From Lindgomyces ingoldianus (taxonomy: Eukaryota; Ascomycota; Dothideomycetes; Pleosporales; Lindgomycetaceae): a stretch of DNA of 33,008 nucleotides. Positions 10,907 through 20,828 of the stretch are shown one piece after another. The number at the start of each line of letters is the position of its first letter. Position 1 is the stretch's first letter. Both the position numbers and the translations under genes were made by a program. The notes under the pieces are model-generated. The model ran no database searches. It was not told the DNA's origin and worked only from the letters and a program-made list of their open reading frames with translations. The stretch covers positions 269,970 to 302,977 of the forward strand of contig NW_022985225.1 of the NCBI RefSeq assembly GCF_010093535.1, read 5' to 3'.

Positions 10907-10959
10907 ACATGGTCCACAAGCGAATGTTCAACACAAGCGAGTGTTCCGCCCCACCACCA
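10907..10959 (+). repeat. E1 left terminal inverted repeat
   Basis: 53 bp pairing with 12694-12746, with about three transitions. It contains two tandem CACAAGCGARTGTTC motifs starting at 10915 and 10932, 17 bp apart. Confidence 0.93.
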
Positions 10960-11830
10960 AAACGCAGCCAACCTACTACTAACTGCGATGCATTAACAAC
11001 TATACAATTAATTATTTTTAAAAGAGGCTAGAATTAACCTAGCTATTTAAGCTCTTAATAGAAACACGTCTTTAACTAAAAAGCGCACTGCAGCACTCTA
11101 TAATGTTAATTAAATAGCTCTCTGCCAACAACACGCAGGGATAACTATGCAACGCAACTGTACAGCTAACAACAAGAAGCTTACAAAGCTAGAAGAGGAG
11201 GTAATTATTAAGCATATACTTAATTTAGATTCCTAAGGATTTGCGCCTACTCTAGGTGCTGTACAAGAGATAGCTAACAAGCTTCTTACTAAGCGCAGCG
11301 CTCTACTAGCAGGTATTAACTAGCTATCTAACTTTATTGCGCATACGCTAGCAGTTAAAACCTACCTTAGCTAACTATATAATTACTAATAAGTAAAATG
11401 TAAAAATCTAGTAATTATAAGCAAGTAGTTTAAGCTTATAAAGGCTACATAATTAAAGTACAGCATTATAAATTAGGACATGTATAATTTTAACAAAATA
11501 GGCTTTTAGATAGGGGTTATATTAAGCTAAATAGTTGTTATAGGTATAAATAAATATAATTAGCTAAAGGCTATATAGCTAGGTAACTGTAAATAGGTGA
11601 CAGTTATTACAGGCATTAACACAGATAAGTAGGCAATACCTTTATACGCAATCTTTAAAGGCAAGCATCACCTATCTGCCTAGTATAAGAATAAGGATAT
11701 ACTAAAGGACTAAGCTATTAGTGTTAGCAATAATAGCTAGATAACTAATAAACATAGAATTACATAGCTAGAGCACTTTAATCTGCACATAAAAGATTAC
11801 TTAGTAGGCTTATAGCAGCTGCTTATTTTT

Positions 11831-11848
11831 AATAGCTATAAGAGCTAT
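11831..11848 (+). other. E1 second catalytic block, DGHESH changed to NSYKSY
   Basis: Codons AAT AGC TAT AAG AGC TAT. Five of six conserved residues are lost, each by a transition. E2 shows the same NSYKSY on the minus strand near 27610-27640. Confidence 0.85.
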
Positions 11849-12568
11849 TACTCTGTTAAATTCCTAAAGCTCTGCAAGCAGAGGCGTATTATAGCGCTCT
11901 GTATGCTAGCACACGCGTTACATATTCTACAGCTGCTTAACGTTAGCTGCTTTTTGCTGTTAAAGCGTGTGTATAGTACTAAGATTAGCTAGTTAATCTG
12001 CTACTAGATTAACTATATTAACAAGCTAACCTTTCTACTAGCCTTTAAAGCAGCATTTAGTTACTTAATTATAATAGATAATATCTGCGCAGGCTTTAGA
12101 GCTATAGAACTAGTCCTATTTAACCTAGAGCTAGTGCTCTTAAAGCTTAATATACAGCTACCTAATTAGCCAGCTACTCTACTACTAAATACTGCCTAGG
12201 AGGCTTAAACACCTAGTAATTCTTATAAAGTTAAGGCTTAGTTAACTCTACTATATAATTAAATTTAAAGGCATTAGAATTTATCTTTTTTTACTATGCT
12301 TAATCTAGCAAAGCAGCTAAGTAAGGGCGCTACTAAGATAGCTTATGTTGCTGTTCTACAGCGCAATTAAGCAGCTGCCCTAAAGAGGGCTTATAAGGCA
12401 GCTATAAAGCGCAAGTAGTGTAAAAAAAAGTAAATTTAGAAAAAAGAAACTCTAATAAGTTATTAAGGCTCTAAGTTAAGTACTTAGAAGCTTACTAGTA
12501 TAGTAGGAGGTAGCAAAATGCCTTAGAAGAAGTTAACTGCTAAAAGCAGCGCAGCGCGCGCACAGCGC

Positions 12569-12610
12569 TGTAAGTGCTGCAATAAGCCTAGGCATAACTC
12601 TTATACATGC
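12569..12610 (+). other. E1 C-terminal CCHC zinc knuckle, intact
   Basis: C-x2-C-x4-H-x4-C with all four ligands present. In E2 the same motif is at 26852-26893, minus strand, also intact. Confidence 0.85.
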
Positions 12611-12693
12611 AAGGATATTAAATAATTCTATAGTAGTTTATTTTATATAGTATATTTTTACATTGTTAAATTAATAGTCTTTAAAGTTAAATT

Positions 12694-12746
12694 TAGTGGT
12701 AGGGCGGAACACTCGCTTGTGTTGAACATTTGCTTGTGGACCATGT
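12694..12746 (-). repeat. E1 right terminal inverted repeat
   Basis: 53 bp, inverted partner of 10907-10959, with the same pair of 17-bp-spaced motifs. Confidence 0.93.
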
Positions 12747-12748
12747 TA

Positions 12749-13650
12749 TAAGTAATCTAGTTACACATAAGATCTTTAGCTTAGCACTTATATACTTTCT
12801 TTAAAAAGGCAAAATAACTTACATTAAAAGGCTATAAAAAGTGTAATAAGTGTAAAAGCATATAAATAGTAATAATCTTATTTTTTTTATAGTACTGCTA
12901 AAAATTAAGTAAGTTATAGCTTTTATAGCTGTTAATAATAAAAAGCTAATAAGCGCTTATAACCTGTTTTTATATGCTTATTAAAGTGCTTTAACTACTG
13001 CAGCCTAAGCTTATTTATTATCTAGCTGTTTTTAGAGACTATAATAACCTAGTTTTAAAGCAGATTTTTTTTATACTAGGCAAAGAGATAATAGCAGCCC
13101 TTAAAGATAATAAAAAGTAAAATAGCTTACTCTATTATGTTAATGCCTTAGATAACTATTATCTACTTCTTATTACTTTACTATATTACCTTTAGCTGTT
13201 CTTATCTCTCTAAAGCTATAATAACTGCTTTAGTTAATATCTAGCCTATTATAAAGCCTAACTTATTAAAGTTATACATGTCTTTATCCTAGATACTATA
13301 CTTAGCTTTTATATTAGCTACTAGGCAAAACTAGCTTTAGATAACTTTTAAATTCTTATAAAACGCTTTTTTATAATTATACTTATAATTAAACTTTATT
13401 CTAAACTTAAAGCAGTGCTTAACCTACATACTAGGCTAGTTTAAGCTAACCTAGCCTAGATTACGCTCTGCGCGTAAGGAATTAGCTATATTAGCTATAG
13501 CTGTAAGCTTAGAGGGAAATCTAGGCGTAATAAGCTTAAGTATATACTTAACAACTACCTTCTTTTTAAGCTTAGTTAGATTTCTTAATTTAAGCTAGTA
13601 TTCTACTTATAAAGGCTGTCTAGCGTGTTAATTACTTAGTGTTATGTAAA
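12749..13650 (-). pseudogene. D1 transposase, N-terminal and DDE half
   Basis: Minus-strand reading from about 13650. The N-terminal Lys-Tyr-Ile-Leu-Lys segment and an Ala-Asn-Ser-Leu-Arg-Ala-Glu-Arg stretch match the CENP-B-type binding region of pogo transposases. The core starts with Met-Tyr-Asn-Phe-Asn-Lys-Leu-Gly-Phe near 13250-13285, with the first catalytic Asp now Asn. A Gly-Ile-Asn strand and a Phe-Ile-Ile-Phe-Lys-Gly strand follow. The second catalytic block is unrecognisable beyond a Leu-Leu-Ala-Phe-Tyr-Tyr remnant, and many stops follow. E1 cuts the gene at 12746. D1 is more decayed than E1 by eye, in line with its greater age. Confidence 0.8.
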
Positions 13651-13790
13651 AGATATTATAAATAGCTGCAGCGCGTTATAAGAAAAGTTTTAAGTCTTAT
13701 TTAAAAGCTTAAAGAGTAAGCTATATTTAACATTCTTTAGAAGATTTAATTTAGTGTTGTTGTTAAGGCATTATGTAGATAGGTAGAGTG

Positions 13791-13852
13791 TAGTAGGGGC
13801 TTAGCAAAAGTGGCTAGCCAACCTGTGTGGCCAGCCAACCTGTTAGGTACGT
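13791..13852 (-). repeat. D1 right terminal inverted repeat
   Basis: About 62 bp, inverted partner of 10150-10211, followed by the TA duplication at 13853-13854. Confidence 0.88.
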
Positions 13853-13992
13853 TATAAAATACAGGTTAATGTTCTTTTATAAGTTGTTAGGTTCTTTAAG
13901 CTGTCTTTTTTTATAAAGTTAATATTCTTTAACATAATAGTTAGCTGCTTTACATTTATAGTCTTTTTCTAAGTAGTAAGTTAGTATATAAT
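13853..13992 (-). pseudogene. Element B gag fragment with zinc-knuckle remnant
   Basis: A 140-bp piece of element B between D1 and G1. The minus strand encodes a decayed CCHC knuckle at about 13915-13960: Tyr-Lys-Cys, a Tyr at the His position and a Tyr at the last Cys, so three of four ligands have become Tyr. This is where gag ends in Ty3/gypsy elements, just before the protease found at 10015-10039, and the two share a frame once D1 is removed. Its last 5 bp, ATAAT (13988-13992), form the left target duplication of G1. Confidence 0.75.
13988..13992 (+). repeat. Target-site duplication of G1, left copy
   Basis: ATAAT, repeated exactly at 28859-28863. Confidence 0.9.
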
Positions 13993-14310
13993 TGTCACGA
14001 TTGTGCACAAGTAAGGTTATAGAGCTTCACAGAGGTCTAGTTCAATTACTATGTAAGGTATTATAGTAGGTATAAGACGTTGTGTAAGGAACAGGAAGGT
14101 TTAAAAAGAAATTAGTAATTAAATACTTAGCTTAGAAGTCTAAGCGCTTTAGGTATAAATTAAGCCTGTTTTAAGTTTAGTTAGTGTTAAGGTAGTTTAT
14201 GCTTAAGTTTATATTAATATTATGTTGTGTTTATGTTAGACGTGCACTAATAATACTCTAGTACACGTCTAATATAGTTATGTCTAGGATCTAGGGAGGA
14301 TACTATAACA
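13993..14310 (-). repeat. G1 3' LTR (318 bp)
   Basis: Plus-strand reading starts TGTCACGA (outer end, undamaged) and ends CTATAACA (inner end, RIP-changed). Followed by a pyrimidine run, the minus-strand polypurine tract. Confidence 0.95.
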
Positions 14311-14329
14311 GTACCCCCTCTTTTATTAA

Positions 14330-14854
14330 GAAGAGAATCCTTTACATTAGTAGTTCTAGCATTAGGTTGTCTTTGTTAGAGTATAGGTTTAGTTTAGATA
14401 AGTATTAGGCGTAGAATTAGGTTACTATAGAGTTCTTTTATAAGGCTTTTATAGGTTCTTATAATAGTTTATTATATCTAGTCTATTTTATAAAGTATTT
14501 ATAGATATGTTTTTTCTTGTTAAACTAGATCTATTTAACATTTTTTATAACATATTTTAGTTTATTATTTATAATAACAGGTTTAGGTAGTAAGTTTAGC
14601 TGTCTAAATAAATAGTTAAATTTAGAGGCTACTTAGCGCAGCAACAATACGTGGAACATAGGGTGTATTTTTATGCTGTTAGGTAGGATTAATTAGTAAG
14701 TATGTAATAAGACTATATAAGCTACTATAAAAGAGCTAAAGTTCTTTTAATTAAGTTTTTTTAATTATTAGTTTATTTAAATATTTCTAGTATCTAGCTA
14801 GACCTTTTTGCTAGCTACATACATAAAGGCAAAGGTTTAGAATTAGTTTATGTA
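14330..14854 (-). pseudogene. G1 pol, C-terminal piece: chromodomain and integrase tail
   Basis: Minus-strand decayed coding DNA collinear with 21170-21698 of G2 and the last 600 bp of element A pol. The chromodomain lies at about 14440-14560. F1 interrupts it at the TA 14853-14854; G2 shows the empty site at about 21692-21705. Stops are dense. The gene continues at 16187. Confidence 0.8.
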
Positions 14855-14882
14855 CAGTCGCCTACTAAAAGTCATTGGCCAC
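14855..14882 (+). repeat. F1 left terminal inverted repeat
   Basis: 28 bp, inverted partner of 16159-16186 with two transitions. Confidence 0.92.
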
Positions 14883-14989
14883 TTTAGCGAGAGGTCCGGG
14901 CCACCCTATAATGGTTAGATTTCAATTAAATGTAACTTAATTAAATTACCACCTTTTTTAATAGTTACAAAAGCAAATAAAACCTCTTA

Positions 14990-16060
14990 CAAAGAGCTAT
15001 CTAAATTATCTGTTAATACAATATAGCAATTCCACCTCTACAGCGTGAGCGCTAGCAAAATCTTACGTTATCTCAGCATTCCTAAGTTAACGGTTACATA
15101 CAACATCCGCCAGCTGCGCAAGCAGCCCCTGCCTACCTATACAAAAGCTCTGCGTACAGGCCAACCTCTAAAGCTTAATAAACGCGCTAAGAGGCATTTA
15201 ATTTGCTAGGCAGCAAATAATCCCTTTGCTACGCTCTAAACTATCGCAACACTATTAAAGACCTACTGCCGCATTTATACTAGTACTGCAAGGAGATACC
15301 TTGCAAAACATAAGTACTACACCTTCTGCCCACATTGCAAGCCTTAGTTGTTAGCTGTACACAAAAAAAAGCAACTCTAATTTGCTTAAACCTATTAATA
15401 TAACAAGGCAAAAGACATAGCTTGCGTAGCCTTTTATAATAAAGTAACATTTAAAGTTAGATTAGACACTACACCTCTATATATGTACATTAGCGGCATA
15501 GAAAAGCATATAAGAGTTAGTACCTAAAGCCTACCTTTAAGTCTAGAAGGACTACAGTCTCTGTATTTAGTGTAATCTTTCTTAATTTTAAATTAGAGCT
15601 GTTTATTAATAAGGAAGGCAAGCGCAACAATGCTAGCAAATACTGCTAGATTCTACACAATGTTAGTATCCCATTTTATTAGCAGCTTACAGAGGAACGC
15701 GGTATTAGCATATAGATGCAGGATGGAGCACCTATTCACACTGCAAAGGCTACCCAAAAGTATATAGACAACTATGGCATAATACAGATAGATTAGTCTC
15801 TACAAAGTCCTAATTTAAACCTAATTAAGAACCTCTAGCAGATTATAAAGCTCTGCATCTTAAAGCAACAAGAATATATTACTACTTGCAAGCAGATAGT
15901 AGATATCCTTAAAGAGAAGTAGGCAAAAATTACACTAGCTAATTATAGGAAGTGTATCCTTAGTTAGTTAAAGCGCATAAAGGAAGTTGTCTAAAACAAA
16001 GGCAGATTAACTCACTATTAACTAAGCACAGCACTAAAAGACAGGCCTGTATATAAGCTT
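14990..16060 (+). pseudogene. F1 Tc1-like transposase (HTH and DDE), frameshifted
   Basis: Plus-strand transposase. About 15040-15220 is the paired-type helix-turn-helix region, with Ser-Lys-Ile-Leu-Arg-Tyr-Leu and an Arg-Gln-Leu-Arg-Lys stretch, then Lys-Arg-Ala-Lys-Arg-His-Leu. The first catalytic block at 15432-15443 has Asp and Glu changed to Asn and Lys. The second block, Met-Gln-Asp-Gly-Ala-Pro at 15716-15733, is intact. The third block reads Ser-Pro-Asn-Leu-Asn-Leu-Ile-Lys-Asn-Leu, with the catalytic Glu changed to Lys (15827-15829); the spacing of 34 residues from the second Asp is the Tc1 D34E pattern. The HTH and first Asp are in one frame and the rest in another, so a frameshift lies at about 15490-15520. 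Several Trp codons are stops. Confidence 0.9.
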
Positions 16061-16158
16061 TGTATAGAAATAAAAATCTTCAAATTTAGTTAACAATTAA
16101 CCAAGTAACCTCCTTCCCCAATAGGTTGACTATACCCCTGCAGAGCTCGGATTACTAG

Positions 16159-16186
16159 GTGGCTAATAACTTTTAGTAGGCGACTG
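16159..16186 (-). repeat. F1 right terminal inverted repeat
   Basis: 28 bp ending CGACTG, followed by the TA target duplication. Confidence 0.92.
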
Positions 16187-17099
16187 TACTTTTATTAAAA
16201 AGCTTAAGCCTATGTAAGCTTTTTATAAACATATTTAGATATATTTTAAATCTTATTAATAAGTTTATTTACATTTATTACTTATATAAATTAATAAGTT
16301 AGTTAGAGAGTATTTAAAAGTAGTTTAAATTTTATTTAAAGGTAGTATCTATAGTTTGCTAAGAACAGAAATACTTATGTTAATTTAAATGTTATGTTAT
16401 TAGCTTTAAACTATGCTATAGCTAACTATTTTACCTAGTTATCTTACTAGTAGTTTGTGTACACTTATAGAACTTATTTTATTACAGCGTTTACATTCTT
16501 AGTCTAGCTGTTAGTCTCTAGGTAAAAAGCTGTAAATAAATAGGGGATAATTTAAAGCTGTTTATAAAGTTTATCCTAGAAGGCTAAGACAAACTGCGTA
16601 CCTTTGTCTAATATAATTATGTTAGGCAGGCTATAGTAAACTTATACATATTAGTAGAATAACTAGGCTATATTAGAGGCAGTTATAAAAGAATATAGTA
16701 TTAAGTGTTAATACTTAGTTAAGTAATTAACAACTACTATAATATTTATATACCCTTTAAATAAGGGTAGGTCTATAATAAAATTAATTAATATGTCTTT
16801 CTAAGCTTATTTAGGGATTAGAAGTAGTTTAAGCAGGCTATTATACCTTTTTTAAAAGGCCTTTACTTTATAGTAAGTATAGCAACATAATATGTATTAG
16901 CGTACAGTATAGAACATGCAGGGCTAGTAGTACTCTCTCTATAGTAGGTTAAGAGTCTTTCCTCTGCCTAGGTGTCTTTTAATAGGCAAGTTATATATAA
17001 TTTAGAGTAGTTTAATTCTTAGTTTGTTAGAATTAAGGATTATAAGTTAGTTATAGTAATATAGCTTACTATTTTAGTTTTTATAGTTAGCTAGTGTTA
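16187..17099 (-). pseudogene. G1 integrase core piece
   Basis: Minus-strand integrase, collinear with about 21700-22610 in G2. The second core Asp (16606-16608) is still Asp in the Leu-Asp-Lys-Gly-Thr-Gln-Phe stretch, whereas A and G2 have Asn there. The first core Asp, near 16790, is Asn. The HHCC region is at about 16850-16950. Stops are present throughout. The solo LTR interrupts the gene at 17099. Confidence 0.8.
17095..17099 (+). repeat. Target-site duplication of the solo LTR, left copy
   Basis: TGTTA, repeated exactly at 17452-17456. G2 has a single TGTTA at the matching empty site (about 22604-22608). Confidence 0.9.
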
Positions 17100-17451
17100 T
17101 GTAACAGCGCAGGCAAGACAATAGGTCTGAATGCGGTGGGAATCCACTCAGAGGCATATGGGAGTGCGTGGGGACTCTGAACCTGGGAATGCCATTAACA
17201 CCTATAGGCCTTGTACAAAAGGATATCAGAAAACTACCAAGCGAGCTACAGGGGCAAGGTGCGACTAAATACATGAGGGAATAGGGGTAACAGCAGGGGT
17301 CGGGGCCAGGTCGGGGTTAGGGCTGATACAGGGGCCTTCCGGAGGTTCCGGGCGACCTGACGATTCATGAGAATTGAGTTAGGGTTGGAGCCAATACAGG
17401 GACCCTTCAGATAGGTTCCGGACAACCCGAGATGGAACGAGAATCGTTACA
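17100..17451. mobile_element. GC-rich solo LTR of an unrelated LTR retrotransposon
   Basis: 352 bp starting TGTAACAGC and ending CGTTACA, with a perfect 5-bp duplication (TGTTA) and a confirmed empty site in G2. It is much richer in G and C than anything around it and shows no TpA excess, so it seems to have escaped RIP. The right half holds two imperfect tandem units (about 17316-17377 and 17378-17446) sharing GTTAGGG, a run ending in GGTTCCGG and a GAGAAT-like end. No second copy is in the window. Orientation cannot be told. A lone LTR is usually left after recombination between the two LTRs of a full element. Confidence 0.88.
17316..17446 (+). repeat. Imperfect tandem repeat inside the solo LTR
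   Basis: Two units of roughly 62 and 69 bp. They share GTTAGGG at the start, an ATACAGGG block, AGGTTCCGG in the middle and a GAGAAT-type end. Confidence 0.6.
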
Positions 17452-18444
17452 TGTTACTTTTTTTAACTAACTAGCGCTGTTTTAAAGTAGGTCTAAAGTT
17501 TCTTAGATAAATTTATTATTTAAATACTTATTAGTAATAATTTAATTAATTATCTAATCTATTTTGTTTAGGTTAAGGTCTAAAAATAGCTTAAGTTAAA
17601 GTAAAGTTTAGTGTTAAGCCTTTTACACTTTTTCTTAAGCAGGGACATTTTAGGATTGCCTTATAAAGGCATCTAGTTTTCCTTTATCTTAACTAGAATA
17701 ATAAGTAATCTTAAAATTAAAATAAAATAAGTATTTAAACTAATAAGCTTATTAGTAGCTAAGTTATTTTATAGTTATAAAGTACTATAAGTTCTTATAG
17801 TTAGATAGAACCTATATTAGATGCGCTACCTTTTCTAGTTTAGGTTACTATTATTTAAAGCAGCGTACTATAGTAAGTAATTCTTTATTATAGATCTTAT
17901 AATTACTTTCTATAAAGCTTATTCTTTTTAAAAAGTATGTAATAGGCTTAATAGTCCTGTCTAGCTTAGTCTAGAAGAGAACTCTTACTACTATGTAGTC
18001 TAAGGCATTAGCTTCTACAAGTATTAGTAGTTTAAAGTTAAAGTAGTAGAGTATTAAAGCTTTAGTAAAAGCTTTCTTTAGCTAGTTAAAAAACTATTAG
18101 TAATTTAAGTTAAAGTTAAATTAAATCTTTTTCTTAGTAAGTGTAATTATAGGGCTTACTTACTATAAAAAGTTGTTAATAAATTATTAGTAAAAGTTAG
18201 TAAATTTTATAAAAGCTTAAACATCTTTTATGTCCTTTAAGTATTACTAATCTAGCATAGTCTAAACCTTAATAGGGTCTATTTAGATGCTATCTATAAA
18301 GATTATATATCCTAAATATGTGACCTTTAATTAGTAAAACTTACATTTATCTATATTAAGTTATAGACCTGCTTCTTCTATAGCCTTTAGCACTAGGTGT
18401 ACATGCTGTTTGTGCTCTAAAAGGCTATTACTATAGATTAGAAT

Positions 18445-18456
18445 ATTATTAATATA
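18445..18456 (-). other. G1 RT active-site box, YINN
   Basis: Minus-strand codons TAT ATT AAT AAT, both Asp lost. Confidence 0.88.
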
Positions 18457-20022
18457 CGCAGTGCAGAACACGTCTAGGTAGGGTTAGAGTAAGTTATTTA
18501 CAAAATGTTAAAAAGTACTAGGCGCGTTAGCTAAGCTAAAGGGCATTACTAAGTACTTAAATAGTCTATATTAGGTCTAAAACACTATTAGCTACTTATT
18601 ACTCTTTACTATTCTTAGCTTATTAAAGGCAGTAATAATATTTAACTTTATAAAATACTTTACTTTACTTAGTTAGCTTAAGGTTTCTTATAAAAAAGAA
18701 ATCAAGTATTAGTTTTTAATAGTAATAGTGTTTAGTCTTTAGTAGTTAACATAGAATTAAAGCCTACTCTTAAGTTTCTTTATAAATAGTATAAGTAAGA
18801 CTACTAGTAAAAAGCTAGCTTAAATAAACTCTTTTTTTAGGTTCTTATTAAAGTATTTTTAGAGCACTTTTAATTTATTTAGTAACATCTTATATAGTAG
18901 CCTATAACTAGGTTGTTTACTAGGCTTAAGAGTTATCTAGTAATTATATAGACATTATATTAAAAGCTTATTAGACTTATTTTAGAAAAAAACATGTAAT
19001 AAGTTATAGTAGTCTTAAGAACCTATTATCTTTAAGTTAGTGCGTTTTTAAAAAGCTAAAGCTTAGTCTATATTAAAAATTATAACTGCGTAGATTTTGT
19101 AATCTAGTTGTTAAGCTAGGGTTATAAATAGAGCAGGTCTTATGTAGTAGATGTCTATCTACTGTTTAAGTCCTAGTTTGTGTTTAAATTAGGTAAGTAA
19201 AGATTTCTTAAAGGCTTTTTTTTTTAAGTTTAAGTAGTTATTAAATTATTTTATGTAGCCTATCTTAGTAAGTAGCCTAGCTTATTAGCCTTACTTAGGT
19301 AGTTCTTTTTTAAGTTATTAAAAAGTAGGTTTAGAGACCTTTTATATTAAGTGCTACTTAGGTGTTGTTTAAGTGTAAGCATAAGTATATATCTTAGCAT
19401 TAAGAAAAGTTAAAGTTTAAAACTTACTTTTAGTAATTAAAGGCAACTTTATGCTAATACAGCTATAGTTGTCCTAGGATTAGGTTATAACATCTTGTAT
19501 TTATTACATAGAGCTTAATCTACTCCTTATAGTATTAGTAGGTAATTATAATAGTTATAGTATAAAAGATAAAACTTTTTTTAAGTTATTTTCTATTAAA
19601 TCTAGTTAGGTAAATTATTTAGGTAAGTAGTGTTAATTAAAGATTTAGTTTACGCACTAGTTCTCTGTTAATATAACCTATGCTGTTTACTTCTAAGTTA
19701 ATAAAAGCTTATATTAGGGCTAATATAGTTCCTTATTATAAACATATAAAAATATTAACTTAGTACTTCTAGTTATTAGTAGGGGACTTAGCCTATAAGT
19801 TAGTAAAGATCTAGTGTTAAATTAGTTCTAAAGGGCAACTTAGCCCTAGGACAAGCCTTTTTACAGGCTTCTACTACTATAGCTGCAGCTGTGTTAAGAG
19901 TAGTAAAGAGAATTAAAGCTTAAATATAAGTTAAAGCTCTTATAAAAATAAGATTAAAATAGTAAAAATCTTTAATAAGTACTAGCAGCGCTACTTACAT
20001 AGACTTAAAGAAGAGGAATAGA

Positions 20023-20064
20023 GCAGTTTGAAAAGATATAACTATGCTTACTACACTTAAAGCA
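20023..20064 (-). other. G1 gag zinc knuckle, CCHC with His lost
   Basis: Cys, Cys and the last Cys are kept and the His position is Tyr. This is the least damaged knuckle of the three family members. Confidence 0.8.
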
Positions 20065-20828
20065 TTAACTTTTTTTCTTATAATTTTTACACTTTTTAGA
20101 ACTAACTAGAGCATAATTTAAATTAATTTTTATTACATTAAGGTCTTTATTTATAACTGCGCTAGTTTAGGGGTGTATTAGAGCTTGTACAAAGAGGAAC
20201 CTTATGTTATTATTATAGGTAGCAATTAGGTTTACATATGTGTTAAGGTTGTTTAGGAGAGGTTCTTCTACTATAGCGCGTTATAGTTTAGTTAAGAGGG
20301 AGTTATATAAGGCTATAATTAAACTTATCTTATTTAGGCCTATATTAAATGCAAGTTAGTAGAACTTAGTAAAGTGTAAGGTAAAGCTTTTTCTTTTTTA
20401 TTATAAAGTGTTTAGGTAACTTAGAGCTGTTAACTTTTTATTTAAGTCTTTATAAGTTACTTATAGAAATGCTATAAATTAATTTAGGTTAATAATATCC
20501 TTATCTATTAGTAAGTTAATTAAGGTTATTATATTATAGTTAAGTTAAAAGTAAGCATATAGTAACTAAAAGTATTTAAAGGGGAATTAGTCTATATTTT
20601 CTTTAAGTTTGTATTAGAGCTTGTGTAAAAAAAAAAGTAAGTCTTTCTATTTTCTATTAAATAGTAGAGGATTAGAAAGTTAGTTAGATTTTATTACTAA
20701 GTTAAAAAAGTTACAGGTTATAGGTAGTGTTAGATAAAAAGAAGTTAAGCTATCTCTAGACTTCTAGGTAAGCTTTAAAGCTAGTAAGTTCTTAGTTTCT
20801 ACTACTATAACAGAAGTTAAGGCAGAAA

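Larger units (their letters stand above)
11190..12640 (+). pseudogene. E1 pogo-like transposase (CENP-B-type HTH, DDE, zinc knuckle)
   Basis: Cut-and-paste transposase of the pogo/Fot1 type. About 11190-11400 is the CENP-B/Tc5-like DNA-binding region, with a Gly-Phe-Ala-Pro-Thr-Leu-Gly-Ala-Val segment. From about 11460 comes the DDE core with an Asn-Lys-Ile-Gly-Phe start (first Asp now Asn), a Val-Thr-Val-Ile-Thr-Gly-Ile-Asn strand and a Phe-Lys-Gly-Lys-His-His-Leu-Ser strand. The second catalytic block at 11831-11848 reads Asn-Ser-Tyr-Lys-Ser-Tyr, expected Asp-Gly-His-Glu-Ser-His. The third Asp, in a Gln-Pro-Leu-Asp-Val-like motif near 11930-11945, is also Asn. A C-terminal CCHC knuckle at 12569-12610 has all four metal ligands. 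Stops at Trp/Gln sites rule out a full protein. Confidence 0.88.
10907..12746 (+). mobile_element. E1: second pogo/Fot1-like DNA transposon, inserted in D1
   Basis: Exactly 1,840 bp with 53-bp TIRs starting ACATGGTCC. The flanking TA (10905-10906 and 12747-12748) is a target duplication: D2 has the empty site near 30178 with a single TA. A second copy, E2, of identical length lies inverted at 26716-28555. It is younger than D1. The transposase on the plus strand is recognisable but full of RIP stops; the TIRs are far better kept than the interior. Confidence 0.95.
10150..13852 (-). mobile_element. D1: pogo/Fot1-like DNA transposon, interrupted by E1
   Basis: TIRs of about 62 bp (10150-10211 and 13791-13852) are flanked by TA (10148-10149 and 13853-13854), as for Tc1/mariner/pogo elements. 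Without E1 and its TA duplication the element is 1,861 bp, the usual size for Fot1-like elements. I place the start at ACGT rather than at CCTAACAGG because all three independent ends (D1 left, D1 right, D2 left) read TA-ACGT(T/A)CCTAAC, and because this choice restores the element B frame. The transposase is on the minus strand and fully decayed. A second copy, D2, starts at 29423. Confidence 0.88.
13231..15574 (+). repeat. Perfect direct repeat, first copy (partner 30665-33008)
   Basis: 2,344 bp identical to 30665-33008 at a constant offset of 17,434 bp. I compared the two copies line by line and saw no substitution or indel. It begins inside D1, spans the B fragment and the G1 3' LTR with its junctions, and ends inside F1 only because the window ends. 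The last mismatch before it is 13230 (T) against 30664 (C). Confidence 0.95.
14855..16186 (+). mobile_element. F1: Tc1-like DNA transposon inserted in G1
   Basis: 1,332 bp, with 28-bp TIRs (14855-14882 and 16159-16186) starting CAGTCGCCTACTAAAAG and differing by two transitions. It is flanked by TA on both sides (14853-14854 and 16187-16188), and G2 carries the empty site with one TA. Size, TIR and target fit Tc1-like elements such as impala. It is less AT-rich and has fewer stops than the pogo and gypsy copies, which suggests a later arrival or weaker RIP. A second, window-truncated copy at 32289 belongs to the tandem duplication, not to an independent insertion. Confidence 0.93.

Noticed and set aside
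10151..13852. hAT-type 8-bp target duplication around D
   Set aside because: The flanking AACGT-like bases are inverted rather than direct repeats, so they belong to the TIR. The transposase motifs are pogo-like and the duplication is TA.
17074..17274. A 66-codon open frame on the minus strand
   Set aside because: It lies mostly within the GC-rich solo LTR and crosses its edge into G1 integrase DNA. It is open because the LTR lacks RIP stops. LTRs carry no genes, and no motif is visible.
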